A stretch of 64,000 nt of DNA from Microterricola viridarii (GTDB taxonomy: Bacteria > Actinomycetota > Actinomycetes > Actinomycetales > Microbacteriaceae). The notes beneath the pieces were generated by a model. That model had not been told where the DNA came from. It searched no databases and worked only from the letters and a program-made list of their open reading frames with translations. Both the position numbers and the translations under genes were made by a program. Location of the stretch: positions 1,922,001 to 1,986,000 of the forward strand of contig NZ_LT629742.1 in NCBI RefSeq assembly GCF_900104895.1, in the 5' to 3' direction. Shown in pieces: positions 8,327 through 16,830 of the stretch. Numbering within the stretch: position 1 is the first letter of the stretch; every line of letters begins with the position of its first letter.

Positions 8327-8344
8327 AGACGTGGGACGTCCTAT
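8327..8344. promoter_or_regulatory. operator candidate 2, inverted repeat
   Basis: AGACGTGGGACGTCCTAT contains the perfect inverted repeat GACGT-GGG-ACGTC. Its reverse complement, ATAGGACGTCCCACGTCT, matches operator candidate 1 at all but four positions, three of them in the centre. It lies just downstream of the predicted right-arm start point, where a bound repressor would block transcription. Confidence 0.62.
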
Positions 8345-8386
8345 GTGGGCTCTCTTGGGTACTTCGCGATCGAAAGGAACGAGCAG

Positions 8387-10003
8387 TTGGACAATAACAA
8401 TTGGGCGGGCAAAGATGCTCGCCGGTTCAAGCGCATCGCCATGGCGACCGTCGCCGTCGGATCCGTTGCGCTGATGACCGCGTGCAGCGGCCCGCAGTCC
8501 AGCACCAGCGTTGGCGTTGAGGAAGCCGCAGGGCACATCGAAGTTGCCATCGGATACAACAACAACAGCTCCTGGGACCCGCTGAACACCGGATCCGCGT
8601 TCGCCATGTCGGCGCAGAACCACATTTACGAGGGCCTGTGGGATTCGTCCCCCGTCGACCGCACGCCGTTCGCCGCACTCGCGAGCGCCCTGCCGGAGGA
8701 CACCTCCGCGCTCGAGTGGACCGTCGACCTCCGCGAGGGCGCGGCCTTCAGCGACGGTGAGCCCGTCACGGCAGACGACGTCGTCTTCTCCGTCAACCGC
8801 GTCCTGAACCCCGACAAGCCCGTCATCACGAGCGCCTTCTTCAACAGCTGGCTCGACTCCGCAGAGAAGATCGACGAGGACAGCGTCAAGCTGACGCTCA
8901 AGTACGGCTTCCCCTACGCGCTCGACCGCTTCTCGATCCTCAAGATCATGCCCGCGCACGTCTTCGAGGGCCAGGCCGATGAGTTCTATGCCGACCCGGC
9001 CAACGCCGTCGGCTCCGGCCCGTTCAAGATCTCCGGCACCGAGCCGACCTCCTTCACCGCGTTCGAGACCAACGAGAACTACACCGGCCCGCTGGCGCCG
9101 AAGGTGAGCTCGATGCAGTGGAACGTCTCCGTCGACGCCGCCGCACGCACCAGCCTCCTCACCTCGGGTGTCTCCGGTGTGCCGATCTCGGACAACATCC
9201 CGCAGGACGCCATCGACACGCTGAAGGGTGCCGGCCTCACGGTTGAGGCCGCGGACAGCATGAACATGCTGGGCCTCGCCTTCAACACCGCCAAGGCGCC
9301 GTTCGACAACAAGTACGTCCGCCAGGCGCTGCGCATGGCCATCGACTCGCAGAAGCTGATCGACGTGTCGATCGCCGGACAGGGCACGCCCTCCTCCAGC
9401 TTCCTGCAGGAGTCCAGCCCGTACTACACCAAGGCGGCCACGCAGTTCGACTACAACCCGGAGAAGGCGAAGAAGATGCTCGCCGACGCCGGCGTGACCG
9501 ACCTCAAGCTGACGCTCCTCTCCACCAACATCTCGTGGACCGCCGCCGCGGTCAACGCGATCAAGCAGGACTGGGACGCCGTCGGCGTCGACACGACGCT
9601 CGACGTCGTCGAGACCGCCACCTTCAACTCGCGGGTTGCCGCGGGCGACGCCGCCGACGTGCTGACCTTCTCGGGCAACCCGAACCAGTTCGGCACCGAC
9701 GCAGACCTGAACGTCCGGTGGTTCTACTCCACCACCAACACCTTCATGCTGTGGAACAAGTGGGCGGAGACGCCCGAGTACGGCGCGCTCAACGAGCTCC
9801 TCACGGATGCCGAGCAGGCCGACTCGGCCGAGGTCACCGATGCGAAGATGAACGACGCGCTCGACGTCATCGCCGAGGAGGCCGTGATCTACCCGGTCAT
9901 GCACATGAAGCTGTTCACCGCATGGGACCCGAAGAAGGTTGAGGGCCTGAAGGCGCTGAACATCCCCGGTGTCTACATGATGGACGCGAAGCTCGTCGAC
10001 TAA
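8387..10003 (+). CDS. ABC transporter substrate-binding lipoprotein, SBP_bac_5 family
   Basis: 538 residues. The N-terminus has basic residues, a hydrophobic stretch and a lipobox LMTAC with the lipidated Cys at residue 33. The mature part has the long fold of family 5 (peptide/nickel type) binding proteins, including FSDGEPVTADDVVFSVNRVL and an AVGSGPFKI block. It captures the substrate outside the membrane for the permeases that follow. Corynebacterium sialic acid importers of the SiaEFGI type also use this class of binding protein, so sialic acid or a derivative is the likely ligand here. A TTG start at 8387 is chosen: GAAAGGA lies 8 bases upstream, and any earlier start would place operator 2 inside the gene. 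Confidence 0.87.
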   Translation: MDNNNWAGKDARRFKRIAMATVAVGSVALMTACSGPQSSTSVGVEEAAGHIEVAIGYNNNSSWDPLNTGSAFAMSAQNHIYEGLWDSSPVDRTPFAALASALPEDTSALEWTVDLREGAAFSDGEPVTADDVVFSVNRVLNPDKPVITSAFFNSWLDSAEKIDEDSVKLTLKYGFPYALDRFSILKIMPAHVFEGQADEFYADPANAVGSGPFKISGTEPTSFTAFETNENYTGPLAPKVSSMQWNVSVDAAARTSLLTSGVSGVPISDNIPQDAIDTLKGAGLTVEAADSMNMLGLAFNTAKAPFDNKYVRQALRMAIDSQKLIDVSIAGQGTPSSSFLQESSPYYTKAATQFDYNPEKAKKMLADAGVTDLKLTLLSTNISWTAAAVNAIKQDWDAVGVDTTLDVVETATFNSRVAAGDAADVLTFSGNPNQFGTDADLNVRWFYSTTNTFMLWNKWAETPEYGALNELLTDAEQADSAEVTDAKMNDALDVIAEEAVIYPVMHMKLFTAWDPKKVEGLKALNIPGVYMMDAKLVD

Positions 10004-10018
10004 TCCCCACCCCCTCAG

Positions 10019-10045
10019 CGGGGCGCCGGCCCACCCGGCGCCCCG
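10019..10045 (+). promoter_or_regulatory. GC-rich hairpin between binding protein and permease genes
   Basis: Perfect 11-base-pair stem (CGGGGCGCCGG with CCGGCGCCCCG) with a 5-base loop and no following T tract. In binding-protein operons such a stem usually protects the upstream message from 3' decay or partly attenuates transcription, giving more binding protein than permease. That role is inferred here. Confidence 0.5.
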
Positions 10046-10076
10046 CACCCCCTCATACCAACGAAGGTAGGAATCT

Positions 10077-11036
10077 GTGACCGTCGTGCTCAGAATGATC
10101 GGCCGACGACTGCTCGGGCTCATCCCACTCATGCTGGGAATCGTCCTGTTCGTCTTCACCATCATGCAGTTCTCGTCGACCGACCCGGCCGTCGCCGTGT
10201 TCGCCGACGCCCCCGTGAGCCCGGAACAGCTCGAACAGTTCCGTGAGGAGCACGGGCTCAACGACCCCTTCTTCGTGCGCTACATCGGATTCCTCGGCCT
10301 GCTCGTCACCGGGAACCTGGGGAAGAGCCTGGCGACCGGCCAGGAGGTGACCGGCCTCATCGCCACGGCGCTGCCGCTGACCCTGCAGCTGACGTTCCTC
10401 GGCCTCATCATCGCCGCCGTCATCGCATTCGCGCTCGGAACGCTCTCCGCGGTGTACCGCGACCGCTGGCCGGACCACGTGATCCGCATCACCACCCTCG
10501 GCGGCGTCGCCGCCCCGTCCTTCTGGGTGGCGCTCCTGCTCGTGCAGTGGCTGTCGATCAACCTCTCCATCTTCCCCTCGAGCCGCTACGTCAACCCCAA
10601 CGACTCCATCGTCGGCTGGATCATGACCATGACGCTCCCGGCGCTCGCCCTCGCACTCCCGCTCGCCGCTCAGCTGACCCGCATCGTGCGCACCTCCATG
10701 GTGGAGGAGCTGGACCGCGACTACGTCCGCACCGCCCGCGGCGGCGGCCTGCACCCGTTCGTCGTGGTCGGCCGCAACGTGATGCGCAACGCCCTGATCA
10801 ACCCGCTCAACGTCCTCGGCCTCCGCATCGGCTACCTCCTCGGCGGTGCCGTCGTCATCGAGCAGATGTTCAACCTGCCCGGCATGGGCCAGCTCATGAT
10901 CGAGGCCGTCAAGAACAACGAGCCGGCCGTCGTGCAGGGCGTCGTCCTCACGATCGCCCTCGGATTCGTCGTGGTGAACCTCCTCGTCGACGTCCTCTCC
11001 CTCCTCGTCAACCCGCGACTGCGAACGAGCCACTGA
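10077..11036 (+). CDS. ABC transporter permease, DppB type
   Basis: 319 residues, inner-membrane subunit of a Dpp/Opp-type importer. It starts with the typical short helix RRLLGLIPLMLGIVLFVF and a periplasmic loop with SPEQLEQFREEHGLNDPF, followed by five further helices. The coupling motif is near LDRDYVRTARGGGLHPFVVVGRNVMRNAL (EAA loop contacting the ATPase). The GTG at 10077 follows GAAGGTAGGA. The stop overlaps the next gene by one base, so the two are translationally coupled. Confidence 0.9.
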   Translation: MTVVLRMIGRRLLGLIPLMLGIVLFVFTIMQFSSTDPAVAVFADAPVSPEQLEQFREEHGLNDPFFVRYIGFLGLLVTGNLGKSLATGQEVTGLIATALPLTLQLTFLGLIIAAVIAFALGTLSAVYRDRWPDHVIRITTLGGVAAPSFWVALLLVQWLSINLSIFPSSRYVNPNDSIVGWIMTMTLPALALALPLAAQLTRIVRTSMVEELDRDYVRTARGGGLHPFVVVGRNVMRNALINPLNVLGLRIGYLLGGAVVIEQMFNLPGMGQLMIEAVKNNEPAVVQGVVLTIALGFVVVNLLVDVLSLLVNPRLRTSH

Positions 11037-13000
11037 TGCGCAAGAACCTCGCCCTCCGCCTCTCCCAGCCCGGCCGAATCGGCCGCCTCAGCATCGGCTC
11101 GTGGATCGCCATCGCCGTGCTCGCGTTGATCATCCTCGCGGTGATCTTCGCGCCCCTGCTCACCCCCTACGACCCGAACGCGCAGACCGTCGCGCCGGAC
11201 AAGGGCCCCAGCCCCGAGCACCTGCTCGGTCTGGACAGCCAGGGCCGCGACATCCTCTCGCGCCTGCTCTACGGCGGCCGCTGGTCGCTCGCCATCGGCC
11301 TGGGCGCGACCGGCATCGCCCTCGTGGCCGGCGCGGCCATCGGCGCGTTCGCGGCCACCAGCAGGCGTGCCGTCGACGAGTTCGTGATGCGCGTGCTCGA
11401 CGTGATCATGGCGTTCCCCGGCATCGCCCTGGCCGCCGTGCTCGTCGCGGTGTTCGGGCGCGACGTCGTCGTGCTGATCCTCGCGATCGCCTTCCTCTAC
11501 ACGCCCTCCATCGCCCGCATCGTGCGCGCCAACGTGCAGGCGCAGTACGAGGAGGACTACGTCAGCGCGATGCACATCATCGGTGCGCGCCGCGTCTACA
11601 TCATCGTCAAGCACGTCGCCGTGAACATCGCGGCCCCGATCCTCGTCTTCGCCACGGTGATGGTCGCCGACGCGATCGTGTTCGAGGCGTCGCTGTCCTT
11701 CATCGGGGCCGGCGTGCAGCCGCCGAACCCGTCCTGGGGAAGCGTCATCTCCGATGGCAAGAACCTGCTGCTGATCGGCGGCTGGTGGGCGACACTGTTC
11801 CCCGGGCTTATCATCTTCGTGACCGTGCTCTGCCTGAACCTCCTCGCCGAGGGCCTCACCGACGCCATCGCGGCGCCGTCCTCCCGCTCCAGCAAGGCCA
11901 GCGCCGCCGCCGCCCAGGTGGAGAGCGCAGAGGTCGAGCGCGGCAGCGCGGCCATCATCACCGACATCCCCGGCCTCCGCGAGGCGGGGGAGCGGATCCG
12001 CCGGCGCACGAACAAGGAGTTCACGGGGGAGCCGGTGCTCGCCATCGAGGGCCTGACGATCTCCTTCCCCGATCGCCACAACGGCGTCAACGTCGTCAAC
12101 GACATCGGCTTCTCCGTGCGCCCCGGCGAGGTGCTCGGCCTGATCGGCGAGTCCGGCTGCGGCAAGTCCCTGACCAGCCTCGCGATCATGGGGCTGGAAC
12201 CGCGCGGCGCCCAGATCGGCGGCAGCATCCGCTTTGCCGGGCGCGAGCTCAACGGCATGAAGGCGCGCGATCGGCGCGCGCTCATGGGCACGGGCATGTC
12301 GATGATCTACCAGGACGCGCTCAGCTCGTTGAACCCGGCCATGACCATCAGGCAGCAGATCACCCAGCTCACCAGGCGCGGCGGGCACCGCACGCCGGCC
12401 GAGCTGCTCGAACTGGTCAACCTCGACCCAGAGCGCACACTGGGCGCCTACCCGCACGAGCTCTCCGGCGGCCAGCGGCAGCGCGTGCTCATCGCCATGG
12501 CGCTCTCCCGCGACCCGAAGCTCATCGTCGCCGACGAGCCGACCACGGCGCTGGACGTCACCGTCCAGGCCCAGGTCATGCAGCTGCTCATGCGGCTCAA
12601 GGACGAGCTCGGCTTCGCCCTGATTCTCGTCTCGCACGACCTGGCGCTCGTCTCGGACATCGTCGATCGCGTGGTGGTCATGTACGGCGGCCAGATCGCC
12701 GAGTCCGGCAAGATCGCCGACGTCGTCGGCGCGCCGGAGCACCACTACACCCGCGGGCTGCTCTCGGCCGTGCTCTCGCTCGAGGCGGGCGACACGGAGC
12801 TCACCCAGATCAAGGGCGTCGTGCCGTCGCCGGCCAACTTCCCGATCGGATGCCGCTTCTCTGACCGCTGCCCGGCAGCCACCGCGCTCTGCCGCACCAC
12901 CGACCCGCAGCTCTCCGGCGAGAGCGGCACACACGAGGTCGCCTGCCACTTCCCCGCCCGCACCGTCGAGGGCGCCGCCCGAGAGGAGATCTCCGCATGA
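11036..13000 (+). CDS. fused ABC transporter permease (DppC type) and ATPase (DppD type)
   Basis: 654 residues joining two subunits that are usually separate. Residues 1 to about 280 are a DppC-type permease with an EAA-like loop (YEEDYVSAMHIIGARRVY). A Ser/Ala-rich linker (about 281-335) leads to an ATPase with Walker A GESGCGKS (about 371-378), signature LSGGQRQR (about 476) and Walker B LIVADEPTTALD. The C-terminal oligopeptide-transporter tail with cysteines (IGCRFSDRCPAATALC) is present. No stop or frameshift separates the halves and both keep full motif sets, so this is a genuine fusion. It starts at the ATG overlapping the DppB stop and ends 4 bases into the next gene. Confidence 0.92.
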   Translation: MRKNLALRLSQPGRIGRLSIGSWIAIAVLALIILAVIFAPLLTPYDPNAQTVAPDKGPSPEHLLGLDSQGRDILSRLLYGGRWSLAIGLGATGIALVAGAAIGAFAATSRRAVDEFVMRVLDVIMAFPGIALAAVLVAVFGRDVVVLILAIAFLYTPSIARIVRANVQAQYEEDYVSAMHIIGARRVYIIVKHVAVNIAAPILVFATVMVADAIVFEASLSFIGAGVQPPNPSWGSVISDGKNLLLIGGWWATLFPGLIIFVTVLCLNLLAEGLTDAIAAPSSRSSKASAAAAQVESAEVERGSAAIITDIPGLREAGERIRRRTNKEFTGEPVLAIEGLTISFPDRHNGVNVVNDIGFSVRPGEVLGLIGESGCGKSLTSLAIMGLEPRGAQIGGSIRFAGRELNGMKARDRRALMGTGMSMIYQDALSSLNPAMTIRQQITQLTRRGGHRTPAELLELVNLDPERTLGAYPHELSGGQRQRVLIAMALSRDPKLIVADEPTTALDVTVQAQVMQLLMRLKDELGFALILVSHDLALVSDIVDRVVVMYGGQIAESGKIADVVGAPEHHYTRGLLSAVLSLEAGDTELTQIKGVVPSPANFPIGCRFSDRCPAATALCRTTDPQLSGESGTHEVACHFPARTVEGAAREEISA

Positions 13001-14004
13001 CCGAGCCTGTTCTCAAACTGAGCGATGTGCACGTCCAGCACCGCATCAACGGCAGCAAGCTGCTGCAGAAGGACACCGTCTACGCGCTGACCGGGGCCGA
13101 CCTCAGCCTGCACGCGGGGGAGACCGTCGGTGTCGTCGGCGAGTCCGGCTGCGGCAAGTCCACCCTCGCCAAGACGATCGTCGGCCTGCAGAAGCCCACC
13201 ATGGGCGAGATCAGCTTCCGCGGCCGCTCGCTCTGGGCGATGACGAACGCCGAGCGGCGCACCGAGTTCGGGCGCAACGTCGGCATGATCTTCCAGGACC
13301 CGTCGACGGCGCTGAACAGGCGCATGGCGGTGAGCGATATCCTGCGCGACCCCCTCGTCGTGCACAAGGTCGGCGACACCGCCTCGCGGGAGGCACGCGT
13401 GCGGGAGCTGATGGACTTGGTCGGTCTGCCGACCAGCGCGGCCGACGCCCTGCCGACGCAGCTCTCCGGAGGCCAGCGCCAGCGCGTCGCCATCGCCAGG
13501 GCCCTCGCCCTCGGCCCGGCCGTGCTCGTCGCCGACGAGCCGACGAGCGCGCTCGACGTCTCGGTGCGCGCCCAGATCTTGAACCTCCTGCTCGACCTGA
13601 AGAAGGAGTTCAACCTGGCGATGCTCTTCATCTCGCACGACATTCAGACCGTGCGGCGCATGAGCGACCGCATGGTCACGATGTACCTCGGGCGCATCGT
13701 CGAGGAGGCCCCGGCCGAGGCGGTGCCCGGTTCTGTCCGGCACCCGTACACGGAGGCGCTGTTGTCGGCGACCCCGAGCCTGATCGAGGACATTGAGCCG
13801 ATCACCCTCGACGGCCCCGTGCCGTCGGCGGTGCGCCCGCCGTCCGGCTGCCCGTTCCGCACCCGCTGCTGGCGGGCGACGGAGGCGTGCGCGGTCGAGA
13901 TGCCTCCCGCCGTCCGCTTCCTCGAGATCCCGACGCACACGGCGCGCTGCTTCCACCCCCTGGACGTCGGCGAGGCGCTCGTGGGCAGCGGGGCCGCCGT
14001 ATGA
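12997..14004 (+). CDS. ABC transporter ATPase, DppF type
   Basis: 335 residues, second ATPase of the importer. Walker A GESGCGKST (residues 48-56), signature LSGGQRQRVAIA, Walker B VLVADEPTSALD, H-loop FISHD, and the oligopeptide-type C-terminal extension (SGCPFRTRCWRATEAC) that in DppD/DppF homologues carries a metal-binding region. It pairs with the ATPase half of the preceding fusion protein. It overlaps both neighbours by 4 bases. Confidence 0.92.
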   Translation: MTEPVLKLSDVHVQHRINGSKLLQKDTVYALTGADLSLHAGETVGVVGESGCGKSTLAKTIVGLQKPTMGEISFRGRSLWAMTNAERRTEFGRNVGMIFQDPSTALNRRMAVSDILRDPLVVHKVGDTASREARVRELMDLVGLPTSAADALPTQLSGGQRQRVAIARALALGPAVLVADEPTSALDVSVRAQILNLLLDLKKEFNLAMLFISHDIQTVRRMSDRMVTMYLGRIVEEAPAEAVPGSVRHPYTEALLSATPSLIEDIEPITLDGPVPSAVRPPSGCPFRTRCWRATEACAVEMPPAVRFLEIPTHTARCFHPLDVGEALVGSGAAV

Positions 14005-15008
14005 GCGCCCCGATCCGGGTCGCGGTCGTCGGCACGGGCTCGATCGCCCGCGAGCACGTCACCGCCCTCGCCTCCATCCCCGGGGTGGAGGTCGCCTTCG
14101 TGTGCGGCTCCGACCTCGCCCGCGCCGCGGCCGTGGCCTCCCTCGCGCCCGGCGCGGAGGCCACGACCGACCTGGCCCGCCTGCTGGCGGACCCGAGCAT
14201 CCTCGGGGTCGACGTCTGCAACGCGACCCCGCAGCACGCCGCCTCGACGATCAGCGCGGGGCGGGCGGGCAAACACGTGCACGTCGAGAAGCCCGCCGCG
14301 CTGACAATTGCCGACTTCGACGCGATGGTCGCCGCGACAGAGGGCAGCGGCACCAGCCTGATGGTGGGCCAGACCGTGCGCTTCCAGCCCGCGGTCGCCG
14401 CCCTCGCCGAGCGCGTCCACGCCGGTGACATCGGCACGCCGCGGCTGGCGCACGTGAGCTGGTACACCGGCTACGTGTGGCCGGGCGGATGGCGCGGCTG
14501 GCAGCTCGACCGGGAGAAGTCCGGTGGGCACCCGGTGCACAACGGCACGCACAGCCTCGACGTCGCCGTCTGGCTGATGGGCCGGCGGCCGGTGCGCGTG
14601 TTCACACGCTCCTTCCCGAGCTTCGCCGCCGACATGCCCGTCGACGACTCCTTCCACATGACGGTGCGGTTCGAGGACGGCTCGCTGGCGACGCTGGAGA
14701 TCTCCTACGCGCTGGCCGAGCCCGGTGACATGTTCCGCCGCATCATGGTCGCCGGAACCGCCGGCAGCATCGAGCACTCCACCGACAGCGAGCCCCGCCT
14801 CCGGGCCCCGGGGGTGCGCACCGCCCCGGCATCCGTTGAGGGCGCCATGCGTCTGCAGCTCGCCCACTGGATCGAGCTCATCAGCGGGCGGGCCGAGCCG
14901 ATCGTCACCACCCCGCAGGTGCGCGCCGCGCTGCGCACGGCACTGGCCGCCCAGGAGTCCCTGGACACCGGCAGGCCCGTCGACATCGTCTGGGAGGATG
15001 ACAAATGA
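14001..15008 (+). CDS. Gfo/Idh/MocA family oxidoreductase (right arm, first)
   Basis: 335 residues. Rossmann motif VAVVGTGSIAREHV (about residues 7-20), then HVEKPAALT with the conserved EKP, and GGHPVHNGTHSLDVA in the C-terminal domain. It is cotranscribed with the importer, so its substrate is presumably the imported sugar or an early product. It is the second of three members of this family in the locus and is not a close copy of the other two. The start at 14001 overlaps the ATPase stop; an upstream frame extension of 38 codons is a shadow of the ATPase gene. Confidence 0.82.
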   Translation: MSAPIRVAVVGTGSIAREHVTALASIPGVEVAFVCGSDLARAAAVASLAPGAEATTDLARLLADPSILGVDVCNATPQHAASTISAGRAGKHVHVEKPAALTIADFDAMVAATEGSGTSLMVGQTVRFQPAVAALAERVHAGDIGTPRLAHVSWYTGYVWPGGWRGWQLDREKSGGHPVHNGTHSLDVAVWLMGRRPVRVFTRSFPSFAADMPVDDSFHMTVRFEDGSLATLEISYALAEPGDMFRRIMVAGTAGSIEHSTDSEPRLRAPGVRTAPASVEGAMRLQLAHWIELISGRAEPIVTTPQVRAALRTALAAQESLDTGRPVDIVWEDDK

Positions 15009-16063
15009 TCACCGTCGGGTTCCTGTCGGCCGTGCGCCACGCCGACTCCTACATCGACATCTTCGCGAACGACCCGCGCGTGCGGGTCGTCGGCGTCAGC
15101 GAGTACGCCGACGCGGCCGAGTGGAAGCTGGCCGACTCCCGGCGCATCGCCGAGCGCTACGGGGTCCCCTTCCTCAGCCCGGACGAGCTCCTCGCCGACC
15201 CGGACTGCGACGTCATCGTGGTGTGCAGCGAGCCCACCCGCCACGCGGAGCTCGCCATTCGGGCGCTGCAGGCAGACAAGCACGTGCTCATCGACAAGCC
15301 GCTCGCCGTCACCACGGCGGAGGCCGACGCGATCATCGAGGCCGAGCGGGCCTCGCGCGGCACGGCGACGGTCATCAACCGGCTGCACTCGCCCGCGATC
15401 CGCAGGCTCCGGCGCTGGGTCGACGAGGGCCACTTCGGGCTGCCGCGCCACGTCGACATCGAGTGGTTCGCCTCCGGCGCGTTCTTCTCCACCTCGGTGG
15501 AGCGCCCGGAGCTGGTCACGGATGTCGCGCTCTCCGGCGGCGGGGAGATCCTCAACTTCCTGCTGTACCCGATCGACTACCTGAGCCACCTGACCGGACT
15601 GCAGGTCGTCGAGGCCTACGCCGAGGCGTCCACGCTGTTCCAGAGCACGCACGCCGAGGCCGGCGTCGAGGACACGGCCGTCGTCTCGCTGCTGCTGGAG
15701 CACGGCGTCACCGCCACGATCACGCTGGGCCGCGTCGCGTCCGCCCCCGGGCACGGCCCCGTCTCGTCGAGCGTGCGGCTGATCGGCTCGCGCGGGTTCG
15801 CCACGGCCGACGACGACCAGCCGGCGGTCAGCATCTTCGGCACCGACGGGGCGCAACGGCGCAGCACCATCGGCGGGGCCAGCTCCGAGGCGATCGTGCG
15901 CTCGTTCCTCACGGCCTACATCGACCGCCTCGAACTGGGGGCGGCACCGGAGTACACCGTGCGTCAGGCTCGAGAGACACTGCGCGTCGTCGAGGCGTGC
16001 GCCGAGGCCGCGCGCACCGGCTTGCCCACTATATTGATTCACAAGCAACCTGAGGAGGGTTAG
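15005..16063 (+). CDS. divergent Gfo/Idh/MocA family oxidoreductase (right arm, second)
   Basis: 352 residues. The overall layout is that of the family (DVIVVCSEPTRHAELAIRAL, then HVLIDKPLAV, where EKP has become DKP). The N-terminus begins MITVGFLSAVRHADSYIDIF, so the glycine-rich dinucleotide loop of the other two members is not recognisable. It may bind cofactor differently, use a tightly bound one, or have lost redox activity. SGGGEILNFLLYPIDYL takes the place of the GGxxxxxxxH active-site segment and lacks the usual histidine. It overlaps the preceding gene by 4 bases and is followed 2 bases later by the regulator. Confidence 0.75.
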   Translation: MITVGFLSAVRHADSYIDIFANDPRVRVVGVSEYADAAEWKLADSRRIAERYGVPFLSPDELLADPDCDVIVVCSEPTRHAELAIRALQADKHVLIDKPLAVTTAEADAIIEAERASRGTATVINRLHSPAIRRLRRWVDEGHFGLPRHVDIEWFASGAFFSTSVERPELVTDVALSGGGEILNFLLYPIDYLSHLTGLQVVEAYAEASTLFQSTHAEAGVEDTAVVSLLLEHGVTATITLGRVASAPGHGPVSSSVRLIGSRGFATADDDQPAVSIFGTDGAQRRSTIGGASSEAIVRSFLTAYIDRLELGAAPEYTVRQARETLRVVEACAEAARTGLPTILIHKQPEEG

Positions 16064-16065
16064 CC

Positions 16066-16812
16066 ATGGCACAGGACAGTGCCCCCGCGCGGCCGGCGAG
16101 CCTAGGAGCTCAGCGCAGACTGCGGAGCCTGCAAGGCGACATCATGGACCTGATCTTGGACCGCAACCTCGATGTCGGCGACCCGATGCCGACCGAGGCC
16201 GAGCTGTGCACGGCGCTCGGCGTCGGCCGCAACACGGTGCGTGAGGCCCTCAAGGTGCTCCAGGCGTTGGGCGTCGTGGAGATCCGCCACGGCTTCGGCA
16301 CCTTCGTCGCGGCCGCCGGCTTCGAATCGCTGGCCTCGAGCCTCGCCTTCCGCGGCCGGCTCTCGCTCCGACACGGCGGGCACGAGGCGATGGAGCTCGC
16401 CGACGTGCGGCAGGCGCTCGAGGCCGGGCTCATCGGGATGGCCATCGACCGGATGACGTCGGAGCACCTCGAAGAGCTCGAGAGGCTCGTCGAGGAGATG
16501 GAGGGGCTCGCCGCGGCGGGCACGAACTTCTCCGTCGCCGACCAGGAGTTCCACCGGCAGCTGTACACGCCGCTGCACAACGAGCTGCTGACCAACCTGC
16601 TTGACGTCTTCTGGAGCGCCTATGCGCAGATCCACCGCGAGACGGGCTTCGAGGTCGCCAGCCTGCAGGACAACGCCCACCAGCACCGGCTCATCTTCGA
16701 GGCTGTCCGGGACAAGGACAAGGAGTTGGCCGCCCGCCGCGTCAGCTCGCACTTCGACGGTATCCGCGACCACCTGAACGCCCTGACCGGCCCGGCCCCC
16801 GTCGCCCCGTAG
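16066..16812 (+). CDS. GntR-family regulator, FadR subfamily with FCD domain
   Basis: 248 residues. N-terminal winged helix (PMPTEAELCTALGVGRNTVREALKVLQALGVVEIRHGFGTFV) and a C-terminal all-helical FCD ligand domain. The FCD metal site is suggested by DQEFHRQL, AHQHRLIF and SSHFDGI. FadR-type regulators normally repress catabolic operons and are released by a pathway intermediate. Ending the right-arm operon, it is the natural candidate to bind the twin boxes at 8185 and 8327. GAGGAGGG lies just before the ATG. The gene lies 2 bases after the oxidoreductase gene, so it would be co-induced (negative feedback). Confidence 0.88.
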   Translation: MAQDSAPARPASLGAQRRLRSLQGDIMDLILDRNLDVGDPMPTEAELCTALGVGRNTVREALKVLQALGVVEIRHGFGTFVAAAGFESLASSLAFRGRLSLRHGGHEAMELADVRQALEAGLIGMAIDRMTSEHLEELERLVEEMEGLAAAGTNFSVADQEFHRQLYTPLHNELLTNLLDVFWSAYAQIHRETGFEVASLQDNAHQHRLIFEAVRDKDKELAARRVSSHFDGIRDHLNALTGPAPVAP

Positions 16813-16830
16813 CGGGCGGGGCGCCGCGCC

